Under the pieces are notes generated by a model. It was not told where the DNA came from, did not search any database, and saw only the letters and a list, made by a program, of their open reading frames with translations. DNA of 64,000 bases from Sphingomonas sp. IBVSS2 (GTDB lineage Bacteria > Pseudomonadota > Alphaproteobacteria > Sphingomonadales > Sphingomonadaceae), in assembly GCF_002127225.1 (NCBI RefSeq), contig NZ_NFUR01000002.1:496001-560000 (forward strand), in the 5' to 3' direction. The position numbers and the translations under genes were made by a program. Below are positions 8,091 to 16,280 of the stretch, piece by piece. Numbering within the stretch: position 1 is the stretch's first letter; each line of letters begins with the position of its first letter.

Positions 8091-10138
8091 CAGAAGCTCC
8101 CGCGGATGGTGAAGGTGAAGATCGGCCCGATCAGCTGGTCGTTGCGTTGCCGGAACACCAGCGGAGTCGCATTGCGTCGCCCGGCATAGACCTGGCGATC
8201 ATAATAGTGCCTGCCGTTGAGGACATTGCCCACCTGCGCGCGCACGGTGAGGCCGAACACGTCCTTGTGCTCGACAAAGACGTTGGTGAACCAGGGGCCT
8301 TCGTTCTCGCGGTTCACTTCGGTGAGATAATAATAGGCCGTATTGTGATTGAGGCCGGCCGTGATGCCCCAGGCGAAATCGCTGTTCGGCAGGTCGTGGC
8401 GGAAATCGAGCTCGGCCCAGCGATCCTGCGTCCCGCTGATCGGGCGCATCTCGCCGGTGAGCGGCTCGCGGACGCGGGCGATCTCGAAGCCCAAGGTGGC
8501 GTCGAGCCGGGCGCCGGGCAGGCCCAGCGGCGCGAACTGGATCGTGCTGGTGCTCTCCATTCCGAAGCGTGTCGCCCGCGGCAGGTTGCCGACGCCTTCG
8601 CCGTCCGCGCCGATCGGCACGATGTCGACGATGTCCTCGACTGCGTAATAATAGGCGCGCAGCCGGGTCTTGCCCGCGGCACCCAGCGTGCGGCCGACCT
8701 CCATTTCCGCTTCCCAGCTCTGCGGCGGGACGAGTTCCGCGTTGCCGGCATTCTGCCGCTCGGACTTGAGGTTGGGCTGGGCCAGGAAGTCGTAGAAGCT
8801 GATCTGGCCGACCCGGCGGCGCAGCTTGAGGCTGAGATCCCATTGCTTGTCGGGCCGCCAGCCGAGCGTGATGCTGCCCTTGGGCCGGAAGAAGTGCCGT
8901 GCGGGCAAGTCGCCATCGACGCGTTCGAGCGTGCTGAACTCGCCGCCGCCGGCGACCTGGAGGCTGATCCCCGCGCCGAGCGGGCGGCTGAACGTCACCA
9001 TGCCCTCGTGGCGGACTTCGCGCACGATCCCGCTGCCGCCGGGGAACGGAACCGGCACGAAGCTTCCCTGCGGATCGAGCCTGGCGAGCGAGCCGCGCTG
9101 ATCGAGGCCGTTGACCGCGCGCTCGAGCGATAGCTGCCAGTCGCTCCCACCCATCTTCCAGCCATATTCGGCACGGGCGATGGTTTCGGTGATGTACGAG
9201 TTGCGCCCGAAACGGGTGCCCTGATCGGGCGCGCCGCTCGCGAAACTGTCCACCTGGGTGGAGATGAGCGGCTCATGGTCGAAATGGCGCAGGCCGATGA
9301 TCTTGAACCGGCCGGGCCCGAGCGGGAATTCATAATCCGCGTTGACGTCGTACATCCAGCCGTCGAGCCGGTTCCGGCGCAGGCGGGTGCCGTCATTGCC
9401 GTCGGCGCGATAGCGCCGCTCGAAATCATAGACCGGGCCCCAATAGGGCGAATAGTTGAGGATGAGATGGCCCTTGGAACCGCCCGGCCCGTCGAAGCCG
9501 AGCCTGAGCTTGGCGACGAGCGTGTCCGATTCCGAATGAAATACTTCCTCGCGGCGCTCGATCAGCGATCCGTCGGCGGCATGGAACAGCTCCGGCCCGC
9601 CGAGCCCGCCGCGCCCGGTCTGATCCTCGAGCGAGAGCGTATAGTCGATCCCGCTCGTCTTGCCGGTGTAGCTGACATTGCCGCGGAACAGGTTGGGGCG
9701 CGCATAATGGGCGCGGAAGTCCGGCCGCCATTCGAACTGGCCACCGGCCTTGCGGGCCTGTTTGAGGATGATGTTGGCGACCTGGCCGGCAAGCCCGGCG
9801 ATGCCGAGGGTGGAGGCGTCGACGATCTCGATCCGCTCGACATTGGCGGCGACGACGCGCTGGAGCTCGGCGATCGCGCCGCCGGTCTTGTTGGCGATAC
9901 GCTCGCCATTGATCAGCACATTCTCCGATGCCTGGCCGAGGCCGCGCTCCTGGTCCGCGCTGCGGATGGTGAAGCCGGGAACCCGGACGAGCATGTCATA
10001 GGCGGTGCGGGGGGCGAAATGGGCGAAGTCCTCGGGAGCGAAGACCTGTTTGGCGGCGGGAGGCGGGGGGGTGGTCTGGGCGGCCGCGCTCACGGGAAGG
10101 AGCGCGGCGCCGGCGAGAAGGAGCGCAGCTAGACGCAT
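8090..10138 (-). CDS. TonB-dependent outer-membrane receptor
   Basis: 682 residues: a signal peptide (MRLAALLLAGAALLPVSAAA, residues 1-20), a plug domain at about 33-130 with LINGERI at 75-81 and VERIEIVDAS, then a long beta-barrel of alternating aromatic strands ending in FTFTIRGSF, with the C-terminal aromatic residue typical of outer-membrane proteins. No clear TonB box was seen after the signal peptide. It lies 21 bases after the repeat protein and overlaps the serine hydrolase by one base. Its substrate may be linked to the hydrolase, for example a peptide or ester released at the surface; that is inference. Confidence 0.9.
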   Translation of the reverse strand: MRLAALLLAGAALLPVSAAAQTTPPPPAAKQVFAPEDFAHFAPRTAYDMLVRVPGFTIRSADQERGLGQASENVLINGERIANKTGGAIAELQRVVAANVERIEIVDASTLGIAGLAGQVANIILKQARKAGGQFEWRPDFRAHYARPNLFRGNVSYTGKTSGIDYTLSLEDQTGRGGLGGPELFHAADGSLIERREEVFHSESDTLVAKLRLGFDGPGGSKGHLILNYSPYWGPVYDFERRYRADGNDGTRLRRNRLDGWMYDVNADYEFPLGPGRFKIIGLRHFDHEPLISTQVDSFASGAPDQGTRFGRNSYITETIARAEYGWKMGGSDWQLSLERAVNGLDQRGSLARLDPQGSFVPVPFPGGSGIVREVRHEGMVTFSRPLGAGISLQVAGGGEFSTLERVDGDLPARHFFRPKGSITLGWRPDKQWDLSLKLRRRVGQISFYDFLAQPNLKSERQNAGNAELVPPQSWEAEMEVGRTLGAAGKTRLRAYYYAVEDIVDIVPIGADGEGVGNLPRATRFGMESTSTIQFAPLGLPGARLDATLGFEIARVREPLTGEMRPISGTQDRWAELDFRHDLPNSDFAWGITAGLNHNTAYYYLTEVNRENEGPWFTNVFVEHKDVFGLTVRAQVGNVLNGRHYYDRQVYAGRRNATPLVFRQRNDQLIGPIFTFTIRGSF

Positions 10139-10159
10139 CTGGGGGACGCTATGCGGCGA

Positions 10160-11104
10160 TCAGTTGCGCAGCGTGCGCAGCTGGACGAGCTGATCGGGCG
10201 TGGGCTGGGCGATCCCGATCTTGCGGGCGCGGCGCACATCCTCGGCAGTGACGCCCACCGCCTTCATCTCGACCAGCCGGTTCGCCGGCAGATCGGCATA
10301 GCCGATCGCGGCCAGCTCGCGAACATAGGCGGGCGTGACGCCGATCGCCTTGAGCTGCACGGCCTGGTCGGCGGTGAGGTTGCGCAGCCCCGCGCCCGCC
10401 ATGTCCGAAAGGAACTCGGGCGAGATGCCGAGCGCCTTGAGCTCGATCAGATTCTTGCCGCTCAGCTTGCCCAGCCCGGCGCGCAGCATCTTGCCGGCAT
10501 AGTCCGCATCGATGCCGAGCGCGGCGAACGCGGTGAGGTCTTCGAGATTGTCGGGGCGGAAGCCCTGGCGCGCAAGGTCGGCGACATAGGCCGGGGTGAC
10601 GCGAAGCGCGGAAAGGGCGACGAGCTGATTGATCGTCGGCTTGGGATAATCGGCCTGGGCCAGCGCCTCGACCAGCGCCTTGTTGGCGCCGACGAGGGTC
10701 AGGTCGAACGATTCCTTGAAGCTCGGTTCGCCGATGCCGCGGCCGGCGAGATAGCGCGCGAATTCGATAGCGGGCGTGAAGGTGCAGTTGCCGGTGGCGA
10801 TCCGCCTGTCGGCGTCGCCCGCGCAGTCGAGGCGGCCGGGTTCCCGGGCGATGGCGAAGCGGACCGGGCCATTGGCTTCGAGGGCGCGATTGTCGAGCCC
10901 GATCTGCTCATGGCTGATCTGCGTGCTCATGTTGCTGCGCGGTCCCATGGACAGGCGCAGCTCGAAACGGGAGCCGCTGGCCTCGAGCTGGAGCTTGAAG
11001 CTGATCGGCGTGGACGCGGTGACCGGGTCGCGGGCACGATCGCCGGCGATGGCGGTGGTGGCGAGCAGGGTAACGGAGGCGATGACGGCAAGGACGCGGT
11101 TCAT
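10160..11104 (-). CDS. Secreted protein with tandem helical repeats shared with the BlaR1-like sensor
   Basis: 314 residues. The ATG at 11104 was chosen over an upstream in-frame start because AGGAGA precedes it and it begins a signal peptide (MNRVLAVIASVTLLATTAIA). Residues about 20-130 form an N-terminal domain of unknown type. From about 160 to the end run five or so degenerate repeats of about 29 residues with the pattern [A/K]-[L/I]-G-[V/I]-[S/T]-P-[A/E]-[Y/F]-[V/L] (SALRVTPAYVADL, KALGISPEFLSDM, KAIGVTPAYVREL, KAVGVTAEDVRRA). The same unit is found at the C-terminus of the M56 sensor immediately upstream. Function is unknown; periplasmic localisation is likely. Confidence 0.75.
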   Translation of the reverse strand: MNRVLAVIASVTLLATTAIAGDRARDPVTASTPISFKLQLEASGSRFELRLSMGPRSNMSTQISHEQIGLDNRALEANGPVRFAIAREPGRLDCAGDADRRIATGNCTFTPAIEFARYLAGRGIGEPSFKESFDLTLVGANKALVEALAQADYPKPTINQLVALSALRVTPAYVADLARQGFRPDNLEDLTAFAALGIDADYAGKMLRAGLGKLSGKNLIELKALGISPEFLSDMAGAGLRNLTADQAVQLKAIGVTPAYVRELAAIGYADLPANRLVEMKAVGVTAEDVRRARKIGIAQPTPDQLVQLRTLRN

Positions 11105-11194
11105 GGCATTTCTCCTAGTGCAACGGGCAAGCCGGGGGCGTCCGCCCCAGACGGGGCGTTGGCGCTTCGGCAATGGGCAGGTGGAAGGGCGGAC

Positions 11195-12940
11195 TTAGTT
11201 GTCGGGATTGGGATCCGGATCGGGATGCGGATTCGGATTGGGGCGCGGATTCGGGTTGGGATTGGGACCGCGCTTGCGGCCGTTGCGGGTGATCGCGAGA
11301 GTCTCGATCTCGACCGGCATGCCGGCGGCGCGCAGGCGGCGGACATCGTCGGCGCTCACGCCCATGCCGGCGAGCGCGACATAATCGTCCAGCTGGCCGC
11401 GGAAGCCGGCCGACACCAGGCTGCGGACATAGTCGGGATTTACCCCCACCGCCCGGGCCGAGACCATGTCGTCGAACGACCGGATGCGCAGGCCGGTGGA
11501 CATCATCGCCTGGACATATTCCGGCGTCACGCCGACGGCGCGCATGCTGGTCGCGTCGTCGAGGCTGATCGGGCCGAGCTGCGGCGCGGCGCGGCGGATC
11601 GCCTCGATATATTCGGGCGTGACGCCCACCGCGCGAGCGCCGATGATCGCATTGAGCTCACGGTCGCGGCCATTGTCGTTCCGGGCGTCGCGATCCTGGC
11701 GCGGATCGGCCGGCGTGGGGACGGCTGCCGGGGCAGGCGTGGCCGCGGCAATGGCGGGGGCGTGGTCGGTGGTCGCCGGAGCCGGGGTCGGGGCCGCATG
11801 GGCGGCTGGCGACATGGCCGGCGCCGCGACCGGGCTTGCGCCCACGTCCGGGCTTGCCCCGGCATCGCCCCCTCGTACTGCCTTGGCGGCGTCATGGCTT
11901 TCGGCGGCGCCGACGGTCAGCGCGGCAAGCGGGGCGGCCATCACCAGCATGCCCGCGCCGAAGCCGGCGATCCATGAGCCCTGGGCGCGGCCGCGCGGCA
12001 GCGTCGCGTCGAGGACGCGGCCGACACGGCGCTTGAGGCTGCCCTTGCCGGGGGCGACGCCATGCGCGCCGAGCAGCAGGCCCTTGCTCTCGTGCCGGGC
12101 GACGCGGACGAGCAGCTGGGCATAGTCGGGCGCATCGATGTTCGCGGCGAGCACGGCATCGTCGGCGGCTTCCTCGCGCAGCTGGTGCGCTTCGCGCGCC
12201 AGCCGCCAGGCGAGCGGGTTGAACCAGTGGATCGCAGTGGCGACGCGGGCGAGCATCAGCTTGGCCCAGTCGAGCGCGGAGACGTGCGCCAGCTCGTGCG
12301 CGATGATCGCCTCGGCCTCGTCGGTGGCGGCAAGCGCATCGGCGCTGAGCAGGATGGTGGGGCGGGCAAGGCCCCAGGAAATCGGCGAGGGCAGCGCATC
12401 GCTCACCAGCAGCGCGGTGCCGCTCTTCATCCCCATGCGACGCTGGGCATGGGCGAGCGCGCTCAGCCAGACCGGGTCGACCAGGACTTCGGCATCGGCG
12501 CGCAGACGGACGAGGCGGAGCAGCGCGACGATGGTGAGCAGCAGCAGCGCCAGCACGGGCAGCGCATAGGCATAGCGCTCCCAGCCCTGCGGCAGGGTGA
12601 TCCAGGGCTGCGCGGTCGCGGTGGCAGCGGTGCCGGCGGCGCTGGTGATGGAAGACGGCGGGGCGGCAGGCGGCCCGTCGGTGGCCGACGGATTCGCGGC
12701 CGGCAGGAGCGTGACCTGGGCGGCCGGCGCCTCGAACCCGCTCTGGACGAACTCGGGCATCGGCAGGCGCATGGCCGGCAGCACCAGCGTGGCGAGCGGC
12801 AGGATCACCAGCCCGGCCAGGCCGAGATGCGCGATCAGCGAGCGTTCCGCCGCCGAGCGGCCGCGGGTGAGGCGGAGCAGGATCAGGGTGATGCCGGCGA
12901 TCACCAGCGACTTGAGCACGAGGCCGAGCAGCGCGGTCAT
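11195..12940 (-). CDS. BlaR1/MecR1-like M56 metallopeptidase with C-terminal helical repeats
   Basis: 581 residues. Several membrane helices (residues about 2-24, 35-57, 124-145 and one near 315-335) flank a cytoplasmic M56 zinc-protease domain with H215-E-L-A-H219 and a downstream Glu in REEAADD (about 256-260). The region about 340-435 is an Ala/Pro-rich linker. From about 440 come four repeats of about 29 residues (RAVGVTPEYI, RAVGVTPEYV, RAVGVNPDYV, AGMGVSADDV) where BlaR1 carries a penicillin-sensor domain. The C-terminus is an Asn-Pro/Asp-Pro tail. BlaR1-type proteases cleave BlaI; the adjacent blaI-like gene, 2 bases upstream, supports that. The sensed signal is probably not a beta-lactam. 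Confidence 0.85.
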   Translation of the reverse strand: MTALLGLVLKSLVIAGITLILLRLTRGRSAAERSLIAHLGLAGLVILPLATLVLPAMRLPMPEFVQSGFEAPAAQVTLLPAANPSATDGPPAAPPSSITSAAGTAATATAQPWITLPQGWERYAYALPVLALLLLTIVALLRLVRLRADAEVLVDPVWLSALAHAQRRMGMKSGTALLVSDALPSPISWGLARPTILLSADALAATDEAEAIIAHELAHVSALDWAKLMLARVATAIHWFNPLAWRLAREAHQLREEAADDAVLAANIDAPDYAQLLVRVARHESKGLLLGAHGVAPGKGSLKRRVGRVLDATLPRGRAQGSWIAGFGAGMLVMAAPLAALTVGAAESHDAAKAVRGGDAGASPDVGASPVAAPAMSPAAHAAPTPAPATTDHAPAIAAATPAPAAVPTPADPRQDRDARNDNGRDRELNAIIGARAVGVTPEYIEAIRRAAPQLGPISLDDATSMRAVGVTPEYVQAMMSTGLRIRSFDDMVSARAVGVNPDYVRSLVSAGFRGQLDDYVALAGMGVSADDVRRLRAAGMPVEIETLAITRNGRKRGPNPNPNPRPNPNPHPDPDPNPDN

Positions 12941-12942
12941 GA

Positions 12943-13320
12943 TCAGGCTCCCTTCTTGGCGCGCGCTGCGGCGATCATCGCCTCCAGCTCGTCGAGATCG
13001 TTTTCGTCCAGCTTCTCGCTCATGCCGAGCAGGGCGCTGGCGGCATGGGTGGTCGAACCGTTGAAGAAGGTGCGCACGACATGGCCGAGTGCATTGACGC
13101 TCGCCTTGCTCTCGGCCTCGACGGGCGAGAACAGATAGCCGCGCTCGCTCTGGTCGCGCCGCACCGCGCCCTTCTGCTCGAGCCGGGTCAGCATCGCGCG
13201 GACCGCCGAGGCGGAGAGCCTGTCGGGCAGGGCGTCGCAGACGTCGGACACCGCCATCGCGCCCCGCTCGTAGAGCAGGTCGACGATCTGGCGTTCGCGG
13301 GGCGGCAGGTTGTTCAGCAT
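12943..13320 (-). CDS. BlaI/MecI/CopY-family winged-helix repressor
   Basis: 125 residues. The winged helix at about 5-75 has the family pattern (PPRERQIVDLLYERGAMAV then SASAVRAMLTRLEQKGAVRR and RGYLFSP), followed by the C-terminal dimerisation helices (FFNGSTTHAASALLG, LDENDLDELEAMI). BlaI-type repressors bind TACA/TGTA dyads and are inactivated by proteolysis by the partner M56 protease. Two such dyads lie 16-45 bases upstream of its ATG, so autorepression of the whole operon is expected. Confidence 0.92.
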   Translation of the reverse strand: MLNNLPPRERQIVDLLYERGAMAVSDVCDALPDRLSASAVRAMLTRLEQKGAVRRDQSERGYLFSPVEAESKASVNALGHVVRTFFNGSTTHAASALLGMSEKLDENDLDELEAMIAAARAKKGA

Positions 13321-13335
13321 GGGAATCCCTTTACG

Positions 13336-13365
13336 CTACATTTGTAGCCTACGCTACATTTGTAG
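13336..13365. promoter_or_regulatory. Tandem BlaI-type operators
   Basis: Two identical 12-bp dyads CTACATTTGTAG occupy 13336-13347 and 13354-13365, 18 bases apart centre to centre. Each contains TACA-N2-TGTA, the core recognised by BlaI/MecI/CopY repressors. They sit directly upstream of the blaI-like gene and could also influence the divergent gene at 13506. Confidence 0.85.
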
Positions 13366-13505
13366 TGCGTGCAAGCCCCTTCCGCGATGTGCGCATGGTG
13401 GCGGGATATGCGATGGAATGGCGCGCCCGAGCGACCATTGCTGCCTGGAAACCTTCGCTTTTGCGCAAGGTTTCGTAGAATTGCGCCCGCGCAGCGGGGA
13501 CAGCG

Positions 13506-13835
13506 ATGAACAAGCAGCACGACTATTACCAGGCCCGCGCGGCGCTCCAGCGCGAAATGGCGGCGGAGCTGACGGGTTCCGCTCGCGAACAGCACCTGAC
13601 CCTGGCGGCGATGTACGAGGCGCTGGCCACCGAGCCGAAGCGCGGGGCAGTGGCCGAACTGCCGGCGAAGGTGGCGGAGCCGGAAGTGGAGGAGGACGAG
13701 CGCGCCTATCTGCAGCGCCGGGCGCGGGAGGAGCGCGCGCGGGCCGCGGACAGCGACGATCCCGGCGTACGGCGCATCCGCTTCGAGATGGCGGACGAAT
13801 ATCTGCGGCGGGCGGACGCGCTGAAGCGGGGCTGA
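13506..13835 (+). CDS. Small hypothetical helical protein
   Basis: 109 residues, highly charged and helical throughout (EDERAYLQRRAREERARAA is typical), with no signal peptide or membrane segment. No family is recognised. It is divergent from the BlaI-type regulator; the operators lie about 140 bases from its ATG, so shared control is possible but not shown. Codon use and GC are like the neighbours. The following gene is 60 bases downstream. Confidence 0.6.
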   Translation: MNKQHDYYQARAALQREMAAELTGSAREQHLTLAAMYEALATEPKRGAVAELPAKVAEPEVEEDERAYLQRRAREERARAADSDDPGVRRIRFEMADEYLRRADALKRG

Positions 13836-13895
13836 CATTGGCATCGGGGCGCCCGGCTCCCATCTTGGCGCAACATGCCGACACAAGGATTGCCG

Positions 13896-14546
13896 ATGCC
13901 CCGCTCCCTCAAGATCGATTTCGTCTCCGACGTTTCCTGCCCCTGGTGCATCATCGGCCTGAAGGGCCTGGAAGAAGCCCTGGCGCGGACCGGCGACCTG
14001 GTCGACGCGCAGATCCATTTCCAGCCGTTCGAGCTCAACCCCGGCATGGCGCCCGAGGGCGAGAATATCGGCGAGCATATCGCGCGGAAATATGGCTCCA
14101 CGCCCGAACAATCGGCAGCGAACCGCCAGATGATCCGCGACCGCGCGGCGGCGCTGGGCTTCACGATGAACGGTTCGGCCGACAGCCGCATCTACAACAC
14201 CTTCGATGCGCACCGGCTGCTCCACTGGGCGGCGATCGAGGGCCGCCAGGCGGCGCTGAAACATGCGCTGTTCGAAGCCTATTTCACCGATCAGCGCGAC
14301 CCGTCGAACCATGACGTGCTCGTCGCCGCGGCGGAGAAGGCCGGGCTGGACGGCACGGCGGCGCGCGAGGTGCTCGCTTCGGGCCGCTATGCCGGGGAGG
14401 TCCGCCAGGCCGAGCAGCTCTGGCAGGGGCGGGGCATCCATTCGGTGCCCGCGATCGTGATCGACGACAAATGGCTGATCTCGGGGGGCCAGCCGCCCGA
14501 GGCCTTCGAGCAGGCGCTCCGCCAGATCGCGGCGGAACCCGCCTAG
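13896..14546 (+). CDS. DsbA-family (FrnE-like) thiol oxidoreductase
   Basis: 216 residues from the ATG at 13896; an in-frame ATG at 13875 would add seven residues. It has a thioredoxin fold with an inserted helical domain: DFVSDVSCPWC gives the redox pair C-P-W-C in the first 20 residues, and the cis-proline loop is GIHSVPAIVI near the C-terminus. There is no signal peptide, so unlike periplasmic DsbA it is cytoplasmic, as are FrnE/2-hydroxychromene-isomerase relatives. The substrate is unknown. Confidence 0.88.
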   Translation: MPRSLKIDFVSDVSCPWCIIGLKGLEEALARTGDLVDAQIHFQPFELNPGMAPEGENIGEHIARKYGSTPEQSAANRQMIRDRAAALGFTMNGSADSRIYNTFDAHRLLHWAAIEGRQAALKHALFEAYFTDQRDPSNHDVLVAAAEKAGLDGTAAREVLASGRYAGEVRQAEQLWQGRGIHSVPAIVIDDKWLISGGQPPEAFEQALRQIAAEPA

Positions 14547-14554
14547 GCGGGCGC

Positions 14555-14920
14555 TTACGAGCCCGGCGCGCCCGGCGGGTTCTGGCCGCGCGCGCGGAAC
14601 TGGGCGGCGGTCATCCGCAGCCGCACGACATCGCCGTCCAGCCAGGCCTCGCGGGCATAGATGCGCCGTTCCATGAACGGCCGATCCTGCACCGTGAAGA
14701 AGCTCGCGTTGGGCTCGTAGAAGCCGACCGGCGAGGGAATGTGCGCCGTCTCCGCGACGAGCACGCCGTCCGAGGCATAGACCTTCATGCCGGTGCGCAG
14801 TCTGAGCACGGCCGGCGCGGGCGGCGCCTTGGCGGCCGGTTGCGCCGGCCTGGTCGCCTGTTGCGGCGCCTGGTGCGGCGCCGCCGCGAGGCAGGAGAGG
14901 ATGAGGAGGACGGCCTGCAT
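14555..14920 (-). CDS. Hypothetical secreted protein
   Basis: 121 residues: a hydrophobic N-terminus (MQAVLLILSCLAAAP, probable signal peptide), an Ala/Pro/Gln-rich linker to about residue 38, then a single small domain with VLRLRTGMKVYASDG, which resembles the beta-strand start of a PRC-barrel-like or SH3-like module. No family is assigned. It faces the DsbA-family gene with only 8 bases between the stop codons. Confidence 0.55.
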   Translation of the reverse strand: MQAVLLILSCLAAAPHQAPQQATRPAQPAAKAPPAPAVLRLRTGMKVYASDGVLVAETAHIPSPVGFYEPNASFFTVQDRPFMERRIYAREAWLDGDVVRLRMTAAQFRARGQNPPGAPGS

Positions 14921-15039
14921 GCAAATGCTCCCTGGAGAACGGCCCCGCCATGGGTGCCCTTCGGGAGAGGCTGCGGGCTCGGGCGGGCGCGCACATCGCC
15001 CGTGCGACGAAAATGCGCCTGGCCGCGATCAACGGCCGC

Positions 15040-15903
15040 TCAGGGGACCCCGAAGGTCCAGCCTTCGGTGCGCGCCAGTTCCGGCGTGAGGCCGGCCGGC
15101 GCCCAGAGCCCCGGCCGGCCGGCGACGTGCCGCAGCCAGGCCGCGCTGAGCATCGCATCGGTGGCGTGATCGTCGTAGCGGGTGAGCGGCGCATGGGCGC
15201 GGGAGCCGAGTGCGGCCAGCATCCCGTCCAGCGTCGCGGCGTCGCGGATCTTGGAGGTGCCCTTGCGCATGCCCGCGGTCCGGGCCGCGAGCGCGGTGTA
15301 GATCTCGACCAGCACCGGGCCCGTCTCCGGCAGCGGATCGAAGGGCCAGAGCGGCACCTGCCCGCGAAGGCGATGCAGCACGCGCATGCCCGTCAGGCTC
15401 GACTTGCCGACCTGGCTCGCGCCGACCAGGTTGAAGCAGCTATAGGGCGACAGGCGCATCGCCGCCTGGCCATGCTCGCACACCCGGAAACGGCCGCGGC
15501 CGGGCGGGAACAGGTCGCCGCAATCGCCCATCCGGCGGAAATGGCGGCGCGCATCCGGATGATCGACGAAGCTGGTGGCGGCGAGGTGCGGGTCTTCGGC
15601 GGAGAGCTCGTCGACCAGCTTCCACAAGGCGGGTCCGTCGGGCGGGGAGCGTCCCCAGCCGGGAAAATATGCGCCTTTGTCGACCAGCGGAAAGGCGGGG
15701 GACAAGTCCAGCCCGATCAGCGCCCGCGTGCCGCCGCCTGCCAGTTCGGCCAGCCAGTCGGCAATGTCCTGGCGCGACCAGGCGCGCTCGACCAGTTCGG
15801 GTGGGTCGGTGCCGGCCCCGGCGCGCGCCACGGCGAGCCCCCTGGGCCGCTCGACTGCCTGGCCCGACCAGTCGATCGCGATGAAATCGGTGAAGACGGG
15901 CAC
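15040..15903 (-). CDS. Hypothetical protein, possible RNase H-like (DUF429-type) fold
   Basis: 287 residues, cytoplasmic. The N-terminus FTDFIAIDWSGQ and the later ALIGLDLSPAFPL resemble the first strands with conserved Asp found in DUF429 and other RNase H-like proteins, and YDDHATDAMLSAAWL near the end supplies another Asp in a helix, as such folds use. This is a fold suggestion by eye only. It lies 29 bases after the YjbR-type gene on the same strand and may belong to the rarA-yjbR transcription unit. Confidence 0.5.
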   Translation of the reverse strand: MPVFTDFIAIDWSGQAVERPRGLAVARAGAGTDPPELVERAWSRQDIADWLAELAGGGTRALIGLDLSPAFPLVDKGAYFPGWGRSPPDGPALWKLVDELSAEDPHLAATSFVDHPDARRHFRRMGDCGDLFPPGRGRFRVCEHGQAAMRLSPYSCFNLVGASQVGKSSLTGMRVLHRLRGQVPLWPFDPLPETGPVLVEIYTALAARTAGMRKGTSKIRDAATLDGMLAALGSRAHAPLTRYDDHATDAMLSAAWLRHVAGRPGLWAPAGLTPELARTEGWTFGVP

Positions 15904-15932
15904 TTAGTTCCTCGGGGAGGAATGAAGAGCGC

Positions 15933-16280
15933 TCACGGCCGCTCCGCCATTCCCGCCGCGATGCGCTGGGGCTTTTTCGCACGGTCCCACCAGGCGCGCT
16001 GGATATAGAGTTCGATCCGCTCGCGGCTTTCGCCGCCATAGCGCACGAGCAGCATCGGATAATTGGCGTAATGGGCGGTCTGCCAGAAGGTGTCCGGATC
16101 GGTCTCGAACAATATCTCCTTCTCCGGGCTGGTGACCATCAGCGCGAAGCTGCCCTTCTCGCGGCCGGGCGACATGAACCCCTTGCCGTTGATCTTCGGG
16201 CAGGGCGTGCCCCACCATTTCTCCATCACCACATCGGGCAGGGTACGGGCATAGGCAGTGGCGTCTTCCCAGTCCTTCAT
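15933..16280 (-). CDS. MmcQ/YjbR-family protein
   Basis: 115 residues from the ATG at 16280, which overlaps the rarA stop (ATGA at 16277-16280). The pattern KWWGTPCPKINGKGF, then FALMVTSPEKEIL and a helical end with WWDRAKKPQR, matches the small CyaY-like MmcQ/YjbR fold. These proteins are called DNA-binding, but the role is unclear. Translational coupling to RarA is expected from the overlap. Confidence 0.8.
   Translation of the reverse strand: MKDWEDATAYARTLPDVVMEKWWGTPCPKINGKGFMSPGREKGSFALMVTSPEKEILFETDPDTFWQTAHYANYPMLLVRYGGESRERIELYIQRAWWDRAKKPQRIAAGMAERP

Noticed and set aside
11199-11260. Tandem GGATT-type repeats as a possible CRISPR or variable-number tract.
   Set aside because: They encode the Asn-Pro/Asp-Pro tail of the M56 sensor in frame, with no spacers.
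10151-11977. 608-codon plus-strand frame across the secreted repeat protein and the M56 sensor.
   Set aside because: Runs through two genes with a signal peptide, HELAH motif and repeats on the other strand; composition is that of a shadow.
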